Assembly: GCF_000482385.1 (NCBI RefSeq)
Contig: NZ_AXVD01000010.1
Span: 1 to 64,000 of the forward strand
Reading direction: 5' to 3'
DNA length: 64,000 bases
From: Nocardia sp. CNY236
Lineage (GTDB): Bacteria; Actinomycetota; Actinomycetes; Mycobacteriales; Mycobacteriaceae
Under the pieces are notes generated by a model, which did no database searches, was not told where the DNA came from, and saw only the letters and a program-made list of their open reading frames with translations. The translations under genes were made by a program, and so were the position numbers. Positions 1 through 11,323 of the stretch are shown in pieces (the first letter of the stretch is position 1; each line of letters starts with the position of its first letter).

Positions 1-1293
1 GTCTGGTGTCCAGTTGACCAGGTCTCCGGTCCGGTAGAGTCGGGAGCCTTTGTCGTCGAAGGGGTTGGCGACGAAGCGGGTAGCGGTCAGCGCGCGGCGG
101 TTGTGGTAGCCGCGTGCGAGCGCGGCTCCACCGATGTACAACTCACCGGTAACACCGGTCGGGACCGGTGCCAGTCGTTGGTCGAGCACGTATTCGGTGA
201 CCGCTCGAATCGGTGCGCCGATGGTCACCGCATCCCCCTCGGTCAGGGGTGGGCTGATGTTCGTCACCATCGTCGTTTCGGTCGGCCCGTAGACGTTGAA
301 GAACGCGCGCTCGCCGCCGGATACCGGCCTCGCCCAGCGACGGACCAGGTCGGGTGGACATGACTCACCACCGGTGATCACCACACCCAACTCGTCCAAG
401 CCGTCCGGGTTCATCGAGGCGAGCGCTGCGGTTGTGATGAACGCGTGGGTTACGCCTTCCCGACGAAGCAGCGCGACCAGTTCGTCGCCGCCGTAGACCT
501 GTGGCGCGGCCACGATCATCGTCGCCGCGCCGCCCACCGCAAGCAGCAACTCCAACACCGACGCATCGAATGAAGGGGACGCGAAATGCAACGTGCGTGC
601 GGTGCTCGTGACTCGATATCGATCACGCTGCTCGGCGCAGAAACTTGCCAAACCCGCGTGAGTCACCACCACGCCCTTCGGTGTACCGGTCGACCCCGAG
701 GTGTAGATGACATAGGCAGGGTGCTCCGCCCGCAGCGGACGCACTCGATCGGCGTAGGTCACCGCCTCGCCCGAAACCTGCTGCAGCCGCTGCGCGTATT
801 CGGCGGTGTCGATCGTCAACCACTCGATTTCCGCGGGCAAGTCCTCTGCCACATGCGCAACGGTGAGCCCGAGCACCGGGTTCGAGTCCCTCACCATGTG
901 CTGTACCCGTTCGGCGGGATAGTTCGGATCCACCGGAACGAATCCCGCTCCGGTCTTGGCGATCGCCCATACCGCGACCACGGACTCGATCGAGCGTGGT
1001 ATGCCCACCGCGACCAAATCTTCCGGCCCGACACCACGATCGATGAGCAACCACGCCAGCCGCGACGATTCGGCATCCAGTTGCGCATAGGTCAACCGCT
1101 GCCCAGACCCGAGCGCGTCAGCCCAACAGACAGCAACACCAGTGGGATTTGCTTCGACTGCCATCGTCATCAACTGCGGCAATGTCGTAACCCCGGACCG
1201 CCGCGCACGCGTGGGTCGCACTCGCACCGGCCGCGTCACCGCAGCCTCTGCTCCCCCAACCGCGTCATACTGCTGCCCAACCGCCCGAACCAT
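1..1293 (-). CDS. NRPS, N-terminal adenylation domain (partial, runs off left edge)
   Basis: The minus-strand frame is open from an ATG at 1293 to base 1 (431 codons, no stop), so the gene continues outside the window. It starts directly with an adenylation domain and has no preceding condensation domain. Visible core motifs are [14 protein letters not shown] (A3), NVYGPTETT (A5), GELYIGGAALARGY (A6) and LYRTGDL (A7). The pocket residues I read by eye (D-A-L-F-I-G-V-M) suggest an aliphatic amino acid, with low certainty. The N-terminus has an arginine-rich leader ending RARRSG, like the leader of the next NRPS upstream. A GAGG-type ribosome site precedes the start. The gene lies 194 bp downstream of an NRPS whose last A domain is broken, so it probably supplies the working A domain for that module. 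Confidence 0.9.
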   Translation of the reverse strand, partial: MVRAVGQQYDAVGGAEAAVTRPVRVRPTRARRSGVTTLPQLMTMAVEANPTGVAVCWADALGSGQRLTYAQLDAESSRLAWLLIDRGVGPEDLVAVGIPRSIESVVAVWAIAKTGAGFVPVDPNYPAERVQHMVRDSNPVLGLTVAHVAEDLPAEIEWLTIDTAEYAQRLQQVSGEAVTYADRVRPLRAEHPAYVIYTSGSTGTPKGVVVTHAGLASFCAEQRDRYRVTSTARTLHFASPSFDASVLELLLAVGGAATMIVAAPQVYGGDELVALLRREGVTHAFITTAALASMNPDGLDELGVVITGGESCPPDLVRRWARPVSGGERAFFNVYGPTETTMVTNISPPLTEGDAVTIGAPIRAVTEYVLDQRLAPVPTGVTGELYIGGAALARGYHNRRALTATRFVANPFDDKGSRLYRTGDLVNWTPD

Positions 1294-1487
1294 CGAAACT
1301 TCCTCACCTTGCCATCGCTACCGAACGCATCCCCCGACCCCAAGATCATCGAACCTGCGTTCCTACTGTTACGCAATCCATCATTTCTCGACCGCTCACG
1401 CCGGACCGATTGAACTCCACCGAACAAACAGGCCGATCGAAAACGCCAACTGGATAGCCTAGCCGTACGAACTGGGGTCGTAGGCCG

Positions 1488-4400
1488 CTACTTGGGGTCA
1501 CACAATTCAGTGAGTGTGACCAGCGTCGCAATATTCGTCCTGGGGCTATCGCCAGCGTCGACGCAATCGTCGAGCACCACAGCGCGGAGATCCTCCAACT
1601 TCAGTGGGTCGAGCCCATCCAACCCGGCTTGATCGGTGACCAAATGGCTTACCCACTCGTCAGCGAGCGATTCGGTCAGATCACGACCTTGTTCGACCAG
1701 AACGATCGAGGCACCGACCGATCCGGCGGCGACCACCTCGACCAGAGCGGCTAGCGACGCCGGACTGCCGTGCTGAAAAGTACGCGACTCATAGGTCAAG
1801 TCCGTACGTAGGCACAATCGCCTGGCAGCTGTCGCCAGGTCGTCGTAGCTGACCGCCGAAGCTCCGACGTACGCGGATGTGTTGCCGCGGAGAGCCCCTA
1901 TACGGTGCGCGTATGTTACTGGGCGCGGTGATTCGGCGGCAATCATGGAAACGACCTCGGGATCATCGAGAGCCAGCCAGTTGAGCGTGCGAGTCGGCCG
2001 TGACCCGACGAATGTCAGCCCCACATCGACCACCAGGCCTTGCGGATATGCCACGTCGTGCTCACCGAACGGCACTACCGCGGCCCCTGACTTGAGCACC
2101 GCCCAGACAGCGACGACTGCCTCGACGCCGCGATCGAGCCATATGGCGACACCTGTCCCCGGCCCGCAGCCGTGCGCGATGAGCACCCGCGCCAATCGCG
2201 ACGAACGAACGTCGAGATCCCGATAGGAAAACTCGGTCTCACCCATGACCACTGCAGGGCCATCCGGATCGTCTTCGACCACGGCGGACAACGCCTGGGC
2301 CAACGCGGTGCCCGCAGACGGTACGGACTCTTCGACGCGCACCGATTCTGCCGGGGCTACCACCCGCTGCTCGGCATGTTCGAGGATTTCGATGTCACCA
2401 GCCAGGATCTGCGGATCGGACGCCACAGACTCCAGGATGCGCGCCAGTCTCCGGCCGAACGACTGCACCGTGGACTCGTCGAAAATGTCGACAGCATAGG
2501 TGACGCTGGTGATCAGTTCACCGATCGAACCGTCGGGATGATGATCGGGATGCACGTTGATCTGAAGGTCGAACTTCGCCGCGACCGCATCCGCGTCCAA
2601 AGACGTGATGGTGAGTCCGGGCAATTCCAGCGTCGGCTGCTCGTTGTTCTGGAACGACAGCACCACGCCGAATAGCGGGGTACGCATGGTCGCCCGACCC
2701 GGCGCCACCACTTCGACCACCCGCTCGAACGGAATGTCCGCATTGGCAAAGGCCGTCAGGTCGGTATCCCGCGCCCGAGTGACCAACTCTGTGAAAGTCA
2801 TACTCGGCTCGACCGTTGTGCGCAATACCAGAGTGTTCACGAACATGCCGACCAGATCATCGAGTACGCGCTCGCCACGCCCCACAATCGGGGTGCCGAT
2901 GGCTACGTCGGTGTCACCGGACAGTCTGGCCAGCAATACGGCCAGCGCGGCATGAACGACCATGAACAGCGTCGAGTTGTGCTGGCGCCCCAGCCTGATC
3001 AGTGCCTCGTGTACTTCCGAGGACACAGCGAAATCCGTTGTAGCGCCTCGCATTGTGGGAACTGCCGGACGTGGGCGGTCCAGCGGCAGTTCCAGTCCGC
3101 CCGACAGTCCGTCGAGTTGGTCGCGCCAGTAAGCCAACTGCTGGGCAGCGATCGAGTGCTCGTCGTCGTCCGCGCCGATCACGGTGCGCTGCCAGATCGC
3201 GAAGTCCGCGTACTGCACTTCCAGTGGCGACCAACGCGGCGAGTTGCCACCGATTCTGGCCAGGTAGGCCGTCATCAGGTCACGAGCCAAGGGAGCCATA
3301 GATGCTCCGTCGGCCGCGATATGGTGGGCAACGAGGGCCAGCAGATGCTCTTCCGGACCGGACTCCAGCAACAGCACACGCACCGGAACCTGATCGGTCA
3401 CGTCGAAGCCGGAGACCATCAACTCGGTGATTCGGCCGATCGGGTCGTCTGTGGCGGTCACCTCCACACCCTTGGGCAGTGTGTCGGCGACAGACAAAAT
3501 CTCCTGGTACGGAAGGGCGCTCGAGCCGTCCGCCGGGTAGCGCGTACGCAACGTCTCGTGGCGCTCCAACACATCTGCCATTGCATAGCGCAGCGCAGCG
3601 ACATCCAACACACCGGTCAACCGGATGGCCAGCGGAATGTTGTAAGCCGACGAGGTCGGATCGAACTGGTTGAGCACCCACATCCGCTGCTGCGCCAACG
3701 ACAGCGGAACCTGCTCCGGCCGTTCGGTACGCACCAACTCGGGCCGCTTGGAGTGACCGCCCGCGCCGGGCACGACGAGTGCCGCCAGCGCTTCGACCAT
3801 AGGCGCCTCGAACAACTCGCGCACAGTGAGATGCGCATCCAGCGCCGTGTTGATCCGCGCAATCACTTTGGTGGCCAACAACGAGTTGCCACCGAGCGCG
3901 AAGAAGTCGTCATCGAGACCGACTTCGGTGGCGTCGAGCAACTCAGCGAACACGTCGGCCACCGCCTGCTCGACTGGTGAGCTCGGCGCGCGGAAAGCCG
4001 CCGCACCGATGAATTCCGGTGCGGGCAGAGCCGCGCGATCCAGCTTCCCGTTCGCCGTGAGCGGCAGCGCATCCAACAGCACGATGGCATCCGGAACCAT
4101 GTGGCCTGCCAGGAACTGTGCCGCCTGCGCGCGAATCAGTGCAGGATCCAAAACAGCGCCGGTGTCGGGAACGACATAGCCGAGCAGACGGTCACCGACG
4201 TGCTCCTGGGAGCGAACCAACGCGACGGACCTGCCCACGCCGGAACACCGCGCCAGCGCCGACTCGACCTCGCCGAGTTCGATACGGAAGCCACGCAACT
4301 GGACCTGGTGGTCACTGCGGCCCACGTATTCGAGCGTCGCTCGACCGCCGAAACCGACCCATCGACCCATGTCACCGGTACGGTACATCCGAGTCCCGTC

Positions 4401-7400
4401 CGCGGCGAAAGGATTCGTGACGAAGCGTCCCGCTGTCAGTCCAGCGCTGCCGAGATAGCCGCGAGACAACTGCGCACCGGCGACATAGATTTCGCCCGCC
4501 ACGCCCACCGGTGCGGGATGCAGCCGGTCGTCGAGTACATAGGCCTCCAAGCCCGGCAGTGCCCGGCCGATCACGCTGGCGGTATTCTCGGCCAGCTGCT
4601 CATCCAGAGACAAGAACGACACATGCACCGTCGTCTCGGTGATCCCGTACATGTTCACCAACCACGGAGCATCAACCGGATGACGCGCATACCAGCGCCG
4701 CAGCTGGTGTAGTTCCAGCGCCTCGCCTCCGAACACCACATACCGCAGAGCGAGCTTTCCCTGGTCGTTCGGATCGGCAGCCTGATCGACTTCGGCCAGT
4801 TGATAGAACGCCGACGGTGTCTGGTTGAGCACCGTGACCTGTTCGCGAATCAGCAGATCACGGAACTGTTCCGGGGAACGGGAGGTCATGTAGTCGACCA
4901 CGACCACCGTGCCGCCATTCGCCAACGCGCACCACAGCTCCCATACCGAGAAGTCGAACGCGAAGGAATGGAACAAGGTCCATACGTCGGTCTCGTCGAA
5001 TTCGAACAGCAGCTGAGTGTTGGCGAACAGCTCGACGACGTTGCGGTGCGCTACGCCGACCCCTTTGGGGACGCCGGTAGAACCAGAGGTATATATCACA
5101 TATGCCAGGTTGTCCGGGCGAAGCGGTGCGACACGTTCGTCATCCCGGATCGGAGCATCGCTGAAGCCCGGAGCCTGTTCCAGAGTCGCCTCCAGCGAGA
5201 TCACCGGAACAGCCACCGGCGGTAAGGCTTCCTGCTCCGCGGCGGTGGCCAGGATGCAGGCAGGCGCCGCATCGGTGAGCAGAAACTCCAACCGCTGTAC
5301 GGGATAGGTGGTGTCGATCGGTAAGTACGCAGCACCCGCGGTCAACACCGCCAACAACGCGATCGGCAACTCCTCGGTACGGGCAACCGCCACCGCCACC
5401 AGTGAATCTGGACCCACGCCCTGCGCGATCAGAGCACGAGCTACGCGATTCGCTCGGGCCTGCAACTCACCGAAGGTGAGGGTCGTATCGCCGAAACGGA
5501 CCGCTGCCGCGTCCGGACGCCTGCGCGCCTGCGCGGCGAGTAGATCCACCAGCGTCATCTCCGGGATCGTGGCGCCAGGGATGTTCCACTCGTGGAGCAC
5601 CAATTCTCGCTCGCCGGGCGCCAACACGTCGATGTCGCCGACAGCCACGGTGGCATCGGCGGCCACTACCCGCAGGATTCGGCCGAACCGATCGACGAAG
5701 TCCTGGACGGTTGCCTCATCGAACAAATCGGTAGCGTAGGTGAACGCTGCCGCGATGCCCTGGGCATCGCCATGCCGATCGGGATTCTCCATCAACGACA
5801 GCTGGAGGTCGAATTTCGCCAACGGCAGTGCAAGATCCACCGCAGCCACCGTGAGCCCGGGAAGTTCCAGATCGGTACGCGCCAAGTTCTGGAAGGTCAG
5901 CATCACCTGGAACAGCGGGTGCCGTGCCGTCGAACGCACCGGATCGAGAAGCTCGACCAAACGCTCGAAGGGGACATCGGCATGACCGAAGGCCTCGATG
6001 TCGATCGTGCGAACCCTGCCCAACAACTCGTCGAAGCGCACCGCGGGATCGATCTGCGTGCGCAACACGAGTGTGTTGACGAACATGCCGATCAGATCGT
6101 CCAGAGCCGCCTCGCCACGACCCGCGACCGGTGCGCCGACGGCGATGTCCCGAGTACCCGACAAGCGGGCGAGCAACACAGCCAACGCGGCATGCATCAC
6201 CATGAACAACGTCGCGTCGTGCTGCTGGGCGAGGCGACTCAGTGCGAGGTGCACCTCCGGGTCGATATCGAAACCGAGAGTCGCGCCGCGATGAGACGCG
6301 ACCACGGGACGGCTGCGATCCGCTGGCAATTCCAATTGCTCCGGCAGTGAAGCCAACTCGGCTCGCCAAAAGGCAATCTGCTGCGCGATGATCGAGTCGG
6401 GATCGTCTTCTGCCCCGAGGACCGCGCGCTGCCAGAGTGCGAAGTCGGCGTACTGCACCTCGAGCGCAGACCACTGCGGCACACCACCCCGCGACCGATC
6501 CATATATGCGCTCATCAGATCGCGAGTCAGTGGGCCCATGGAGAAACCATCGCCTGCGATATGGTGGACCACACAAACCAGCACGTACTCGGCGTCACTC
6601 AGCGCGAGCAGGCGTACCCGCACCGGCGGCGCGGCGGTCACGTCGAACCCCTGGGTCACCGTGGCGACGACGAGCGCGGACACCTCGGATTCGTCGGCCT
6701 GCTCGACGACCAATTCCGGCACGGCACGCGGATCGGTCGCAGGCAATATCACCTGGTACCCTTCGCCGTCGACGTCGGGGTAACGGGTGCGAAGCACCTC
6801 GTGCCGCTCGGCGAGATCACCGATCGCGGCCCGCAGCGCGTCGATGTCGAGTCGCCCGGACAGTCGCACCGCAACCGGGATATTGTCGACCGCACTGGTC
6901 TGGTCGAATCGGTTCAGGAACCACATCCGCCGCTGCGCGTAGGACAACGGCACTCGTCCAGGACGCGGCCCTGCACGCAGCGCCCGGCCCGCGGAAGAGC
7001 CCGCCTGCTGCTCGATGTGTGCGGCTAGAGCGGCCACAGTGGTCGCTTCGAACAGCAGTTGCACCGGCACTCGCACATCCAGCGCAGACCCGATCCGCGC
7101 GGCGGCCTGCGCAGCCAACAACGAATTGCCGCCCAGTTCGAAGAAGTCGTCGTCCGCGCCCACTCGGCCGTCGTCCGCGGGTACCAGCAGCGCGCCGAAC
7201 ACTTGGGCGATGATCTCCTCGACCAGCGTGGTGGGTGCGCGGAATTCGCGTGTGATGACGCCCGGATCCGGCAGCGCGGTGCGGTCGAGCTTGCCAATCG
7301 GCGTGAGCGGAATCTCGTCCAACTCGATGATGGCGACAGGCAGCATGTATGCGGGCAATGCCTCCGCGAGAAACTCGGTGAGCGTGGCGGTGTCGACCTC

Positions 7401-8846
7401 GACCCCCGACCGCGGCAGCACATAGGACACCAACACAGCCGCTCCCGACGGCAGCGTTTTCCCGATGGTGGCCGCGAAGTCGATATCCGGGTGAGCGCCG
7501 AGCGCGTTGTCGATCTCGCCGAGTTCGATCCGGAAACCACGGATCTTCACTTGGAAATCCGAGCGCCCCAGGTATTCGATGTCACCGCCGTCCTGGCCAC
7601 CGGACTCACTGCGGCGCACCAGATCCCCAGTGCGGTAGAGACGTCCGCTGGAGAGGCCGCGGTCCGCGCCGAACGGACTGGCCACGAACCGCGCAGCGGT
7701 GAGCCCGGGCCGGTTCAGGTAGCCTTGCGCCAGCCCAGGACCGGATAGATACAGTTCGCCGGTCACTCCCGCGGGCACCGGCCGCATCCGCGAATCCAGA
7801 ACGAAAGCACCGGTTCCCGGGATGGCCGTGCCGATAGTGATCGGATCGCCCGGTTTCATCGCGGATGTGCCGGTAGCGAGAATCGTTGCCTCGGTAGGCC
7901 CGTAGCAGTTGTGTAACTTGCACTCCCCAGCCCAACGACCGATTAAGTCCGGGCCGGACTTTTCGCCGAGCACCGTGACGAACTGGAGATCGGCCAAACC
8001 CGTTGCATCCACCGACTGCAGCGCCCCCGGAGTGATGAGTAGATGGGTGACGCGTTCTCTGCGCAGAAGGTCGGCCAACTCGACACCACCGAACACCTCT
8101 GGCGGCGCGATCACTAGCATCGCACCCGAGGAGAAGGCCAGCAGCATCTCGAGTACGGACACATCGAAGCTCGGCGAGCAGACATGCAGTACCCGCGATT
8201 CCTCTGTCACTTCGCAGCGTTCACGTTCCGCTGCCACCACGGCGGCCAAGCCAGTGTGCGAGACCACGACCCCCTTGGGCTTCCCCGTCGACCCGGAGGT
8301 ATAGATGACATAGGCGGGATGGCGCTCATCGAGCGCGCGGACGCGATCGGCATAGGAGATGGGATGACCTGGACGCACGGCTATCCGCGCGGACTGCACG
8401 GGGTCGTCCAGCTCGATCCAGTAGACGCCGGTGCCGAGCGCTCCACGATGTGCTGTGGTGGTGAGACCCATAATGGCGCCGGAATCACCCACGATGTGTG
8501 CAATCCGGTCGATCGGGTATGTCGGATCCACCGGGACATAGGCGGCGCCGGTCTTCGCAATTGCCCAGACCGCGACCACCGAGTCCATACTGCGAGAGAT
8601 TCCGACGGCGACCACGTCACCCGGCCCGATACCGCGCTCGATCAGTTCCCGAGCCAGTCGCGAGGACGTAGCGTCCAATTCGGCGTAGGTGAGTTCTCGA
8701 TCGTCGGCAGGATTCCCCGTCGGGTTGAACCGGATCGCGACCTCAGTGGCGGCGGACTCGACCGCGGCGGTGAGCAGTTGGCCGAAAAGCGGGCTACCCG
8801 ACCTGCGGCGACGGCTACCACGCGCGGATCGACGGACGGTTTCCAT
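1488..8846 (-). CDS. NRPS, A-T-C-A(Thr)-T-C-truncated A
   Basis: A 2452-residue assembly-line peptide synthetase. Domains in order: A1 (A3 motif near residue 180), carrier T1 (GGNSLL near 575), C1 (HHIAGDG near 760), A2 (A3 near 1250), T2 (near 1650), C2 (HHIAADG near 1840). The last ~285 residues resemble only the first half of an A domain. The A2 pocket reads D-F-W-N-V-G-M-V, the usual threonine code. The A1 pocket (D-V-L-L-T-L-C-I) is unassigned. The start chosen is ATG 8846, giving [10 protein letters not shown], with GAGAGGTG upstream. The frame stays open to 9107, but that extension has no domain and poor composition. No epimerization or thioesterase domain is present. The terminal A fragment lacks the P-loop-like YTSGSTG motif and ends before A5, so it cannot activate an amino acid by known chemistry. 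The downstream NRPS (1293 to 1) begins with a full A domain. Confidence 0.93.
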   Translation of the reverse strand: METVRRSARGSRRRRSGSPLFGQLLTAAVESAATEVAIRFNPTGNPADDRELTYAELDATSSRLARELIERGIGPGDVVAVGISRSMDSVVAVWAIAKTGAAYVPVDPTYPIDRIAHIVGDSGAIMGLTTTAHRGALGTGVYWIELDDPVQSARIAVRPGHPISYADRVRALDERHPAYVIYTSGSTGKPKGVVVSHTGLAAVVAAERERCEVTEESRVLHVCSPSFDVSVLEMLLAFSSGAMLVIAPPEVFGGVELADLLRRERVTHLLITPGALQSVDATGLADLQFVTVLGEKSGPDLIGRWAGECKLHNCYGPTEATILATGTSAMKPGDPITIGTAIPGTGAFVLDSRMRPVPAGVTGELYLSGPGLAQGYLNRPGLTAARFVASPFGADRGLSSGRLYRTGDLVRRSESGGQDGGDIEYLGRSDFQVKIRGFRIELGEIDNALGAHPDIDFAATIGKTLPSGAAVLVSYVLPRSGVEVDTATLTEFLAEALPAYMLPVAIIELDEIPLTPIGKLDRTALPDPGVITREFRAPTTLVEEIIAQVFGALLVPADDGRVGADDDFFELGGNSLLAAQAAARIGSALDVRVPVQLLFEATTVAALAAHIEQQAGSSAGRALRAGPRPGRVPLSYAQRRMWFLNRFDQTSAVDNIPVAVRLSGRLDIDALRAAIGDLAERHEVLRTRYPDVDGEGYQVILPATDPRAVPELVVEQADESEVSALVVATVTQGFDVTAAPPVRVRLLALSDAEYVLVCVVHHIAGDGFSMGPLTRDLMSAYMDRSRGGVPQWSALEVQYADFALWQRAVLGAEDDPDSIIAQQIAFWRAELASLPEQLELPADRSRPVVASHRGATLGFDIDPEVHLALSRLAQQHDATLFMVMHAALAVLLARLSGTRDIAVGAPVAGRGEAALDDLIGMFVNTLVLRTQIDPAVRFDELLGRVRTIDIEAFGHADVPFERLVELLDPVRSTARHPLFQVMLTFQNLARTDLELPGLTVAAVDLALPLAKFDLQLSLMENPDRHGDAQGIAAAFTYATDLFDEATVQDFVDRFGRILRVVAADATVAVGDIDVLAPGERELVLHEWNIPGATIPEMTLVDLLAAQARRRPDAAAVRFGDTTLTFGELQARANRVARALIAQGVGPDSLVAVAVARTEELPIALLAVLTAGAAYLPIDTTYPVQRLEFLLTDAAPACILATAAEQEALPPVAVPVISLEATLEQAPGFSDAPIRDDERVAPLRPDNLAYVIYTSGSTGVPKGVGVAHRNVVELFANTQLLFEFDETDVWTLFHSFAFDFSVWELWCALANGGTVVVVDYMTSRSPEQFRDLLIREQVTVLNQTPSAFYQLAEVDQAADPNDQGKLALRYVVFGGEALELHQLRRWYARHPVDAPWLVNMYGITETTVHVSFLSLDEQLAENTASVIGRALPGLEAYVLDDRLHPAPVGVAGEIYVAGAQLSRGYLGSAGLTAGRFVTNPFAADGTRMYRTGDMGRWVGFGGRATLEYVGRSDHQVQLRGFRIELGEVESALARCSGVGRSVALVRSQEHVGDRLLGYVVPDTGAVLDPALIRAQAAQFLAGHMVPDAIVLLDALPLTANGKLDRAALPAPEFIGAAAFRAPSSPVEQAVADVFAELLDATEVGLDDDFFALGGNSLLATKVIARINTALDAHLTVRELFEAPMVEALAALVVPGAGGHSKRPELVRTERPEQVPLSLAQQRMWVLNQFDPTSSAYNIPLAIRLTGVLDVAALRYAMADVLERHETLRTRYPADGSSALPYQEILSVADTLPKGVEVTATDDPIGRITELMVSGFDVTDQVPVRVLLLESGPEEHLLALVAHHIAADGASMAPLARDLMTAYLARIGGNSPRWSPLEVQYADFAIWQRTVIGADDDEHSIAAQQLAYWRDQLDGLSGGLELPLDRPRPAVPTMRGATTDFAVSSEVHEALIRLGRQHNSTLFMVVHAALAVLLARLSGDTDVAIGTPIVGRGERVLDDLVGMFVNTLVLRTTVEPSMTFTELVTRARDTDLTAFANADIPFERVVEVVAPGRATMRTPLFGVVLSFQNNEQPTLELPGLTITSLDADAVAAKFDLQINVHPDHHPDGSIGELITSVTYAVDIFDESTVQSFGRRLARILESVASDPQILAGDIEILEHAEQRVVAPAESVRVEESVPSAGTALAQALSAVVEDDPDGPAVVMGETEFSYRDLDVRSSRLARVLIAHGCGPGTGVAIWLDRGVEAVVAVWAVLKSGAAVVPFGEHDVAYPQGLVVDVGLTFVGSRPTRTLNWLALDDPEVVSMIAAESPRPVTYAHRIGALRGNTSAYVGASAVSYDDLATAARRLCLRTDLTYESRTFQHGSPASLAALVEVVAAGSVGASIVLVEQGRDLTESLADEWVSHLVTDQAGLDGLDPLKLEDLRAVVLDDCVDAGDSPRTNIATLVTLTELCDPK

Positions 8847-9138
8847 CAGACTGCATTCACCTCTCGCATCGAGCCAGGACCCGGACTCCCCTGCCGAGGA
8901 CGTGAATCCGGGACCGGCGCGGACCGCGCAATCATATAGGGGATCGATCGGCAAGCCCGCACGCTGTATTGGATTTTCGCGGCTGCCGCGAGCACGGCCC
9001 ACGACCTCCTGGTTCACTGACGCCGCGGCTTCACACTTCCTCCCCCGATTCCCGCATGCGGAGACCGGACTGGGAGCCGATGCCACAGGAGTACGAGGAT
9101 TCGTCACACAGCAGCCGGATCCGAATCGGTGATGTCAC

Positions 9139-10125
9139 TCACAACCATCCCCGACGTCCGGCCTGCACCCCCGCCTGGAATCTGGTGCTCGCCCCGAGCC
9201 GCTCCAGCAGCCGAGCAGTGCGGCGAACCACCGTGCGCCGGGACATCCCCAGTCTGCGCGCGATGGTGTCGTCGGTGGCGCCCAGTCCCATCAGAGTCAG
9301 GATTGCGCGGTCCCGGTCGTCCAATACTTCTGCGGTCGGGTTGACCGATATGGGCGCCGCCATCGACCACAATACGTCGAAGGTCTTGACCAGCACATCG
9401 AGTGCCGGCGAGCCCACGATGCGCAGGCCCATCGGGTCGGGTCTGCGTTCGTCGGCGTGCAGCACCAAGCTGGCCCGTTCGTCATCGCTGATGATCAGTT
9501 TGAACGGCGGCTCGGGCAATGTCCTGGCCTGTGCACCACTGGCATTGGTGGACAGCACGTACCGTAGGCGCTCGGAATCCTGATAGACGGTGTCCTGATA
9601 CAGCGTCTGGTAGCGGATACCTTGGCCCAGCTTTGCTCGCTTGAGCTGGAACAACTGACGCTCGCTGTCCATATCTCCGAGGTAGGGTCCACGCTCGACC
9701 AGTTTGACGCCCACTCGTGCGCCGGACTGCATCTCCTCGTAGTCGGCAAGCATTTGCACACGCTCGTACACCGGCACCACGGCGCCCCCGCCACCACGCG
9801 ACGAGCGGCGCACCGAGCGAAATGTCTCACTCAGCCGCAGCGCGACAGTGTGCATCTGGCTGATCGCTTCTTGCTTTCGCCGAGCTTCGGCTTCCGACAA
9901 CGCCTCCGGCGCATGGGCATCCCACACCGGCTCACCATCGGCCGACTCGATACACACCGCAGCGCGCAGCTCACACAAGACATTCAGCGAGTCCGCAGCG
10001 AGGCGTTCGGAAATCCCTAGATGGTCGGCAATATCAGCGAGACTCGACCGCGGATGATGCACCAGCACCGCATATACACGACTGTGCGGTGACCCGGACT
10101 CGAAAATACTGTCCAACTCGGTCAC
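9139..10125 (-). CDS. HTH transcriptional regulator (TrmB/LuxR-like), likely NRPS-linked
   Basis: A 328-residue protein from a GTG at 10125 with GAGGAT upstream. Residues ~15-75 form a winged-helix-like N-terminus (SLADIADHLGISERLAADSL). The C-terminal ~60 residues form a second helix-turn-helix of LuxR type (DRAILTLMGLGATDDTIARR, then LGMSRRTVVRRTARLLERLG). The middle resembles the sensing region of TrmB-like actinobacterial regulators. It lies in the same orientation as the large NRPS, about 290 bp upstream of it, so a role in controlling that locus is likely but inferred. An upstream open frame to 10512 is arginine-rich and looks non-coding. No effector can be read from the sequence. Confidence 0.8.
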   Translation of the reverse strand: MTELDSIFESGSPHSRVYAVLVHHPRSSLADIADHLGISERLAADSLNVLCELRAAVCIESADGEPVWDAHAPEALSEAEARRKQEAISQMHTVALRLSETFRSVRRSSRGGGGAVVPVYERVQMLADYEEMQSGARVGVKLVERGPYLGDMDSERQLFQLKRAKLGQGIRYQTLYQDTVYQDSERLRYVLSTNASGAQARTLPEPPFKLIISDDERASLVLHADERRPDPMGLRIVGSPALDVLVKTFDVLWSMAAPISVNPTAEVLDDRDRAILTLMGLGATDDTIARRLGMSRRTVVRRTARLLERLGASTRFQAGVQAGRRGWL

Positions 10126-10268
10126 GGGGCGATCCTCGTGATCCAGAGGCGCCCAGGACGAGGCTGTGCGAGACGCACGAACCGAACTCCTCCTACCTGG
10201 CGTGTGCACCGGACAACCGGCAGTAGACACGCGTACAACAGTCGGAATACCAAGCCAGGCAGATGAAG

Positions 10269-11135
10269 TCAGTGCTCGGAGGGACCCCACTGCAATGGCA
10301 CACCCTTGGCCGCCATATATGGCATCGGATCGATCTTGGTGCCGGCCTGATCCCAGATCTCCAGGTGCAGATGCGGGCCGGTGGATTGCCCTCGATTGCC
10401 GACGGTCGCGATCACGTCGCCTGCGTTGACTCGCTGACCTGCGTGGACGAACATCTCGTTCACGTGACCGTAGACCGCAGTGGTGCCGTCGTCCTGTAGT
10501 ACACGCACCCATAGACCGAAACCCGAAGCGGGACCAGCCTCGACCACGGTACCGCTACTCACCGAGTGGATGGGCGCACCGAGCGCGTCGGCAAAGTCCA
10601 CGCCGTAGTGCATACCACCCCAACGGCTGCCGAATCCGGAACTGATCGCTCCGGCTACCGGACGCACCGCAGGTGCTGGCGCAGCTTTCGGTTGCATGCC
10701 CTGGAGAAACTGTTCCGCCTGGGCCAGTGGTCCAGCGATCTCAGGGGGGACGTTCGGAATACCGAATGGCGCAGCAATCGGCTCGGCAACTGGCTCCACG
10801 GTCGCAGCCGGCGCCGGGACGCTGTCGGTGATCTGATCGACCATGGCCTGCACCTGTGCAACCGGCATGATATCCGCGCCGCCCAGGGCCGGCATCACAA
10901 CCGTTGCTTCGTTGGCGTCGGGCGCACTGTGGCTCGGCGAAGCCTGAGCCATCGCCGGAGCCAGCTGCCCGGCGGTACCGATCAGTGCACCGGTCGCGAC
11001 GGCGACGCCAGCAGCAACCTTCGCCCGATCGGTGGAGGACGGCTCGGCGCGGTGCCGCGTCGGCCGGCCGGTGGCGCCATCGCCGACAAGGCTGCTGACG
11101 GTAATGGAATCGGGGCCTACGTGGTGCTGCGACAA
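10269..11135 (-). CDS. M23 family peptidase, secreted or membrane-anchored (LytM domain)
   Basis: A cell-wall metallopeptidase of the LytM/M23 type that cuts peptidoglycan cross-links outside the membrane. The C-terminal ~120 residues carry the zinc signature: HYGVDFA (HxxxD) and GPHLHLEIW (HxH). The N-terminus has a hydrophobic stretch (VAAGVAVATGALIGTAG) followed by APAMAQA, a plausible signal-peptidase site. An Ala/Pro-rich linker leads to the catalytic domain. The start chosen is TTG 11135 because AAGGAC sits at ideal spacing. ATG 11237 is a possible longer start with a weaker ribosome site. The gene is divergent from the nitronate monooxygenase at 11324, so the promoters of both lie in the short gap between them. 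Confidence 0.88.
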   Translation of the reverse strand: MSQHHVGPDSITVSSLVGDGATGRPTRHRAEPSSTDRAKVAAGVAVATGALIGTAGQLAPAMAQASPSHSAPDANEATVVMPALGGADIMPVAQVQAMVDQITDSVPAPAATVEPVAEPIAAPFGIPNVPPEIAGPLAQAEQFLQGMQPKAAPAPAVRPVAGAISSGFGSRWGGMHYGVDFADALGAPIHSVSSGTVVEAGPASGFGLWVRVLQDDGTTAVYGHVNEMFVHAGQRVNAGDVIATVGNRGQSTGPHLHLEIWDQAGTKIDPMPYMAAKGVPLQWGPSEH

Positions 11136-11323
11136 AACTTCGTCCTTGTGTCGAAGAACAGGGCCGGGATGCCGTCCTCGGGGCCCGACCTGCTCGATAA
11201 CGATCTTGTGAAGCCGAACCAAATTACGGTTTGACATCCGCTGCAGTGGGAACACTACTCTTTCGTGACCATTTCGCAACCTGGCGAGAAATTTTCTGGG
11301 TGAGACCCAGATCATGGGTCCGA

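Noticed and set aside
1..2400. The half A domain and the following full A domain as one frameshifted gene
   Set aside because: The downstream protein contains a complete A domain from its own start with its own leader and ribosome site, so the two are not halves of a single domain.
8847..9107. N-terminal extension of the large NRPS
   Set aside because: No domain similarity is visible, and a ribosome site precedes ATG 8846, which leads straight into the A-domain leader.
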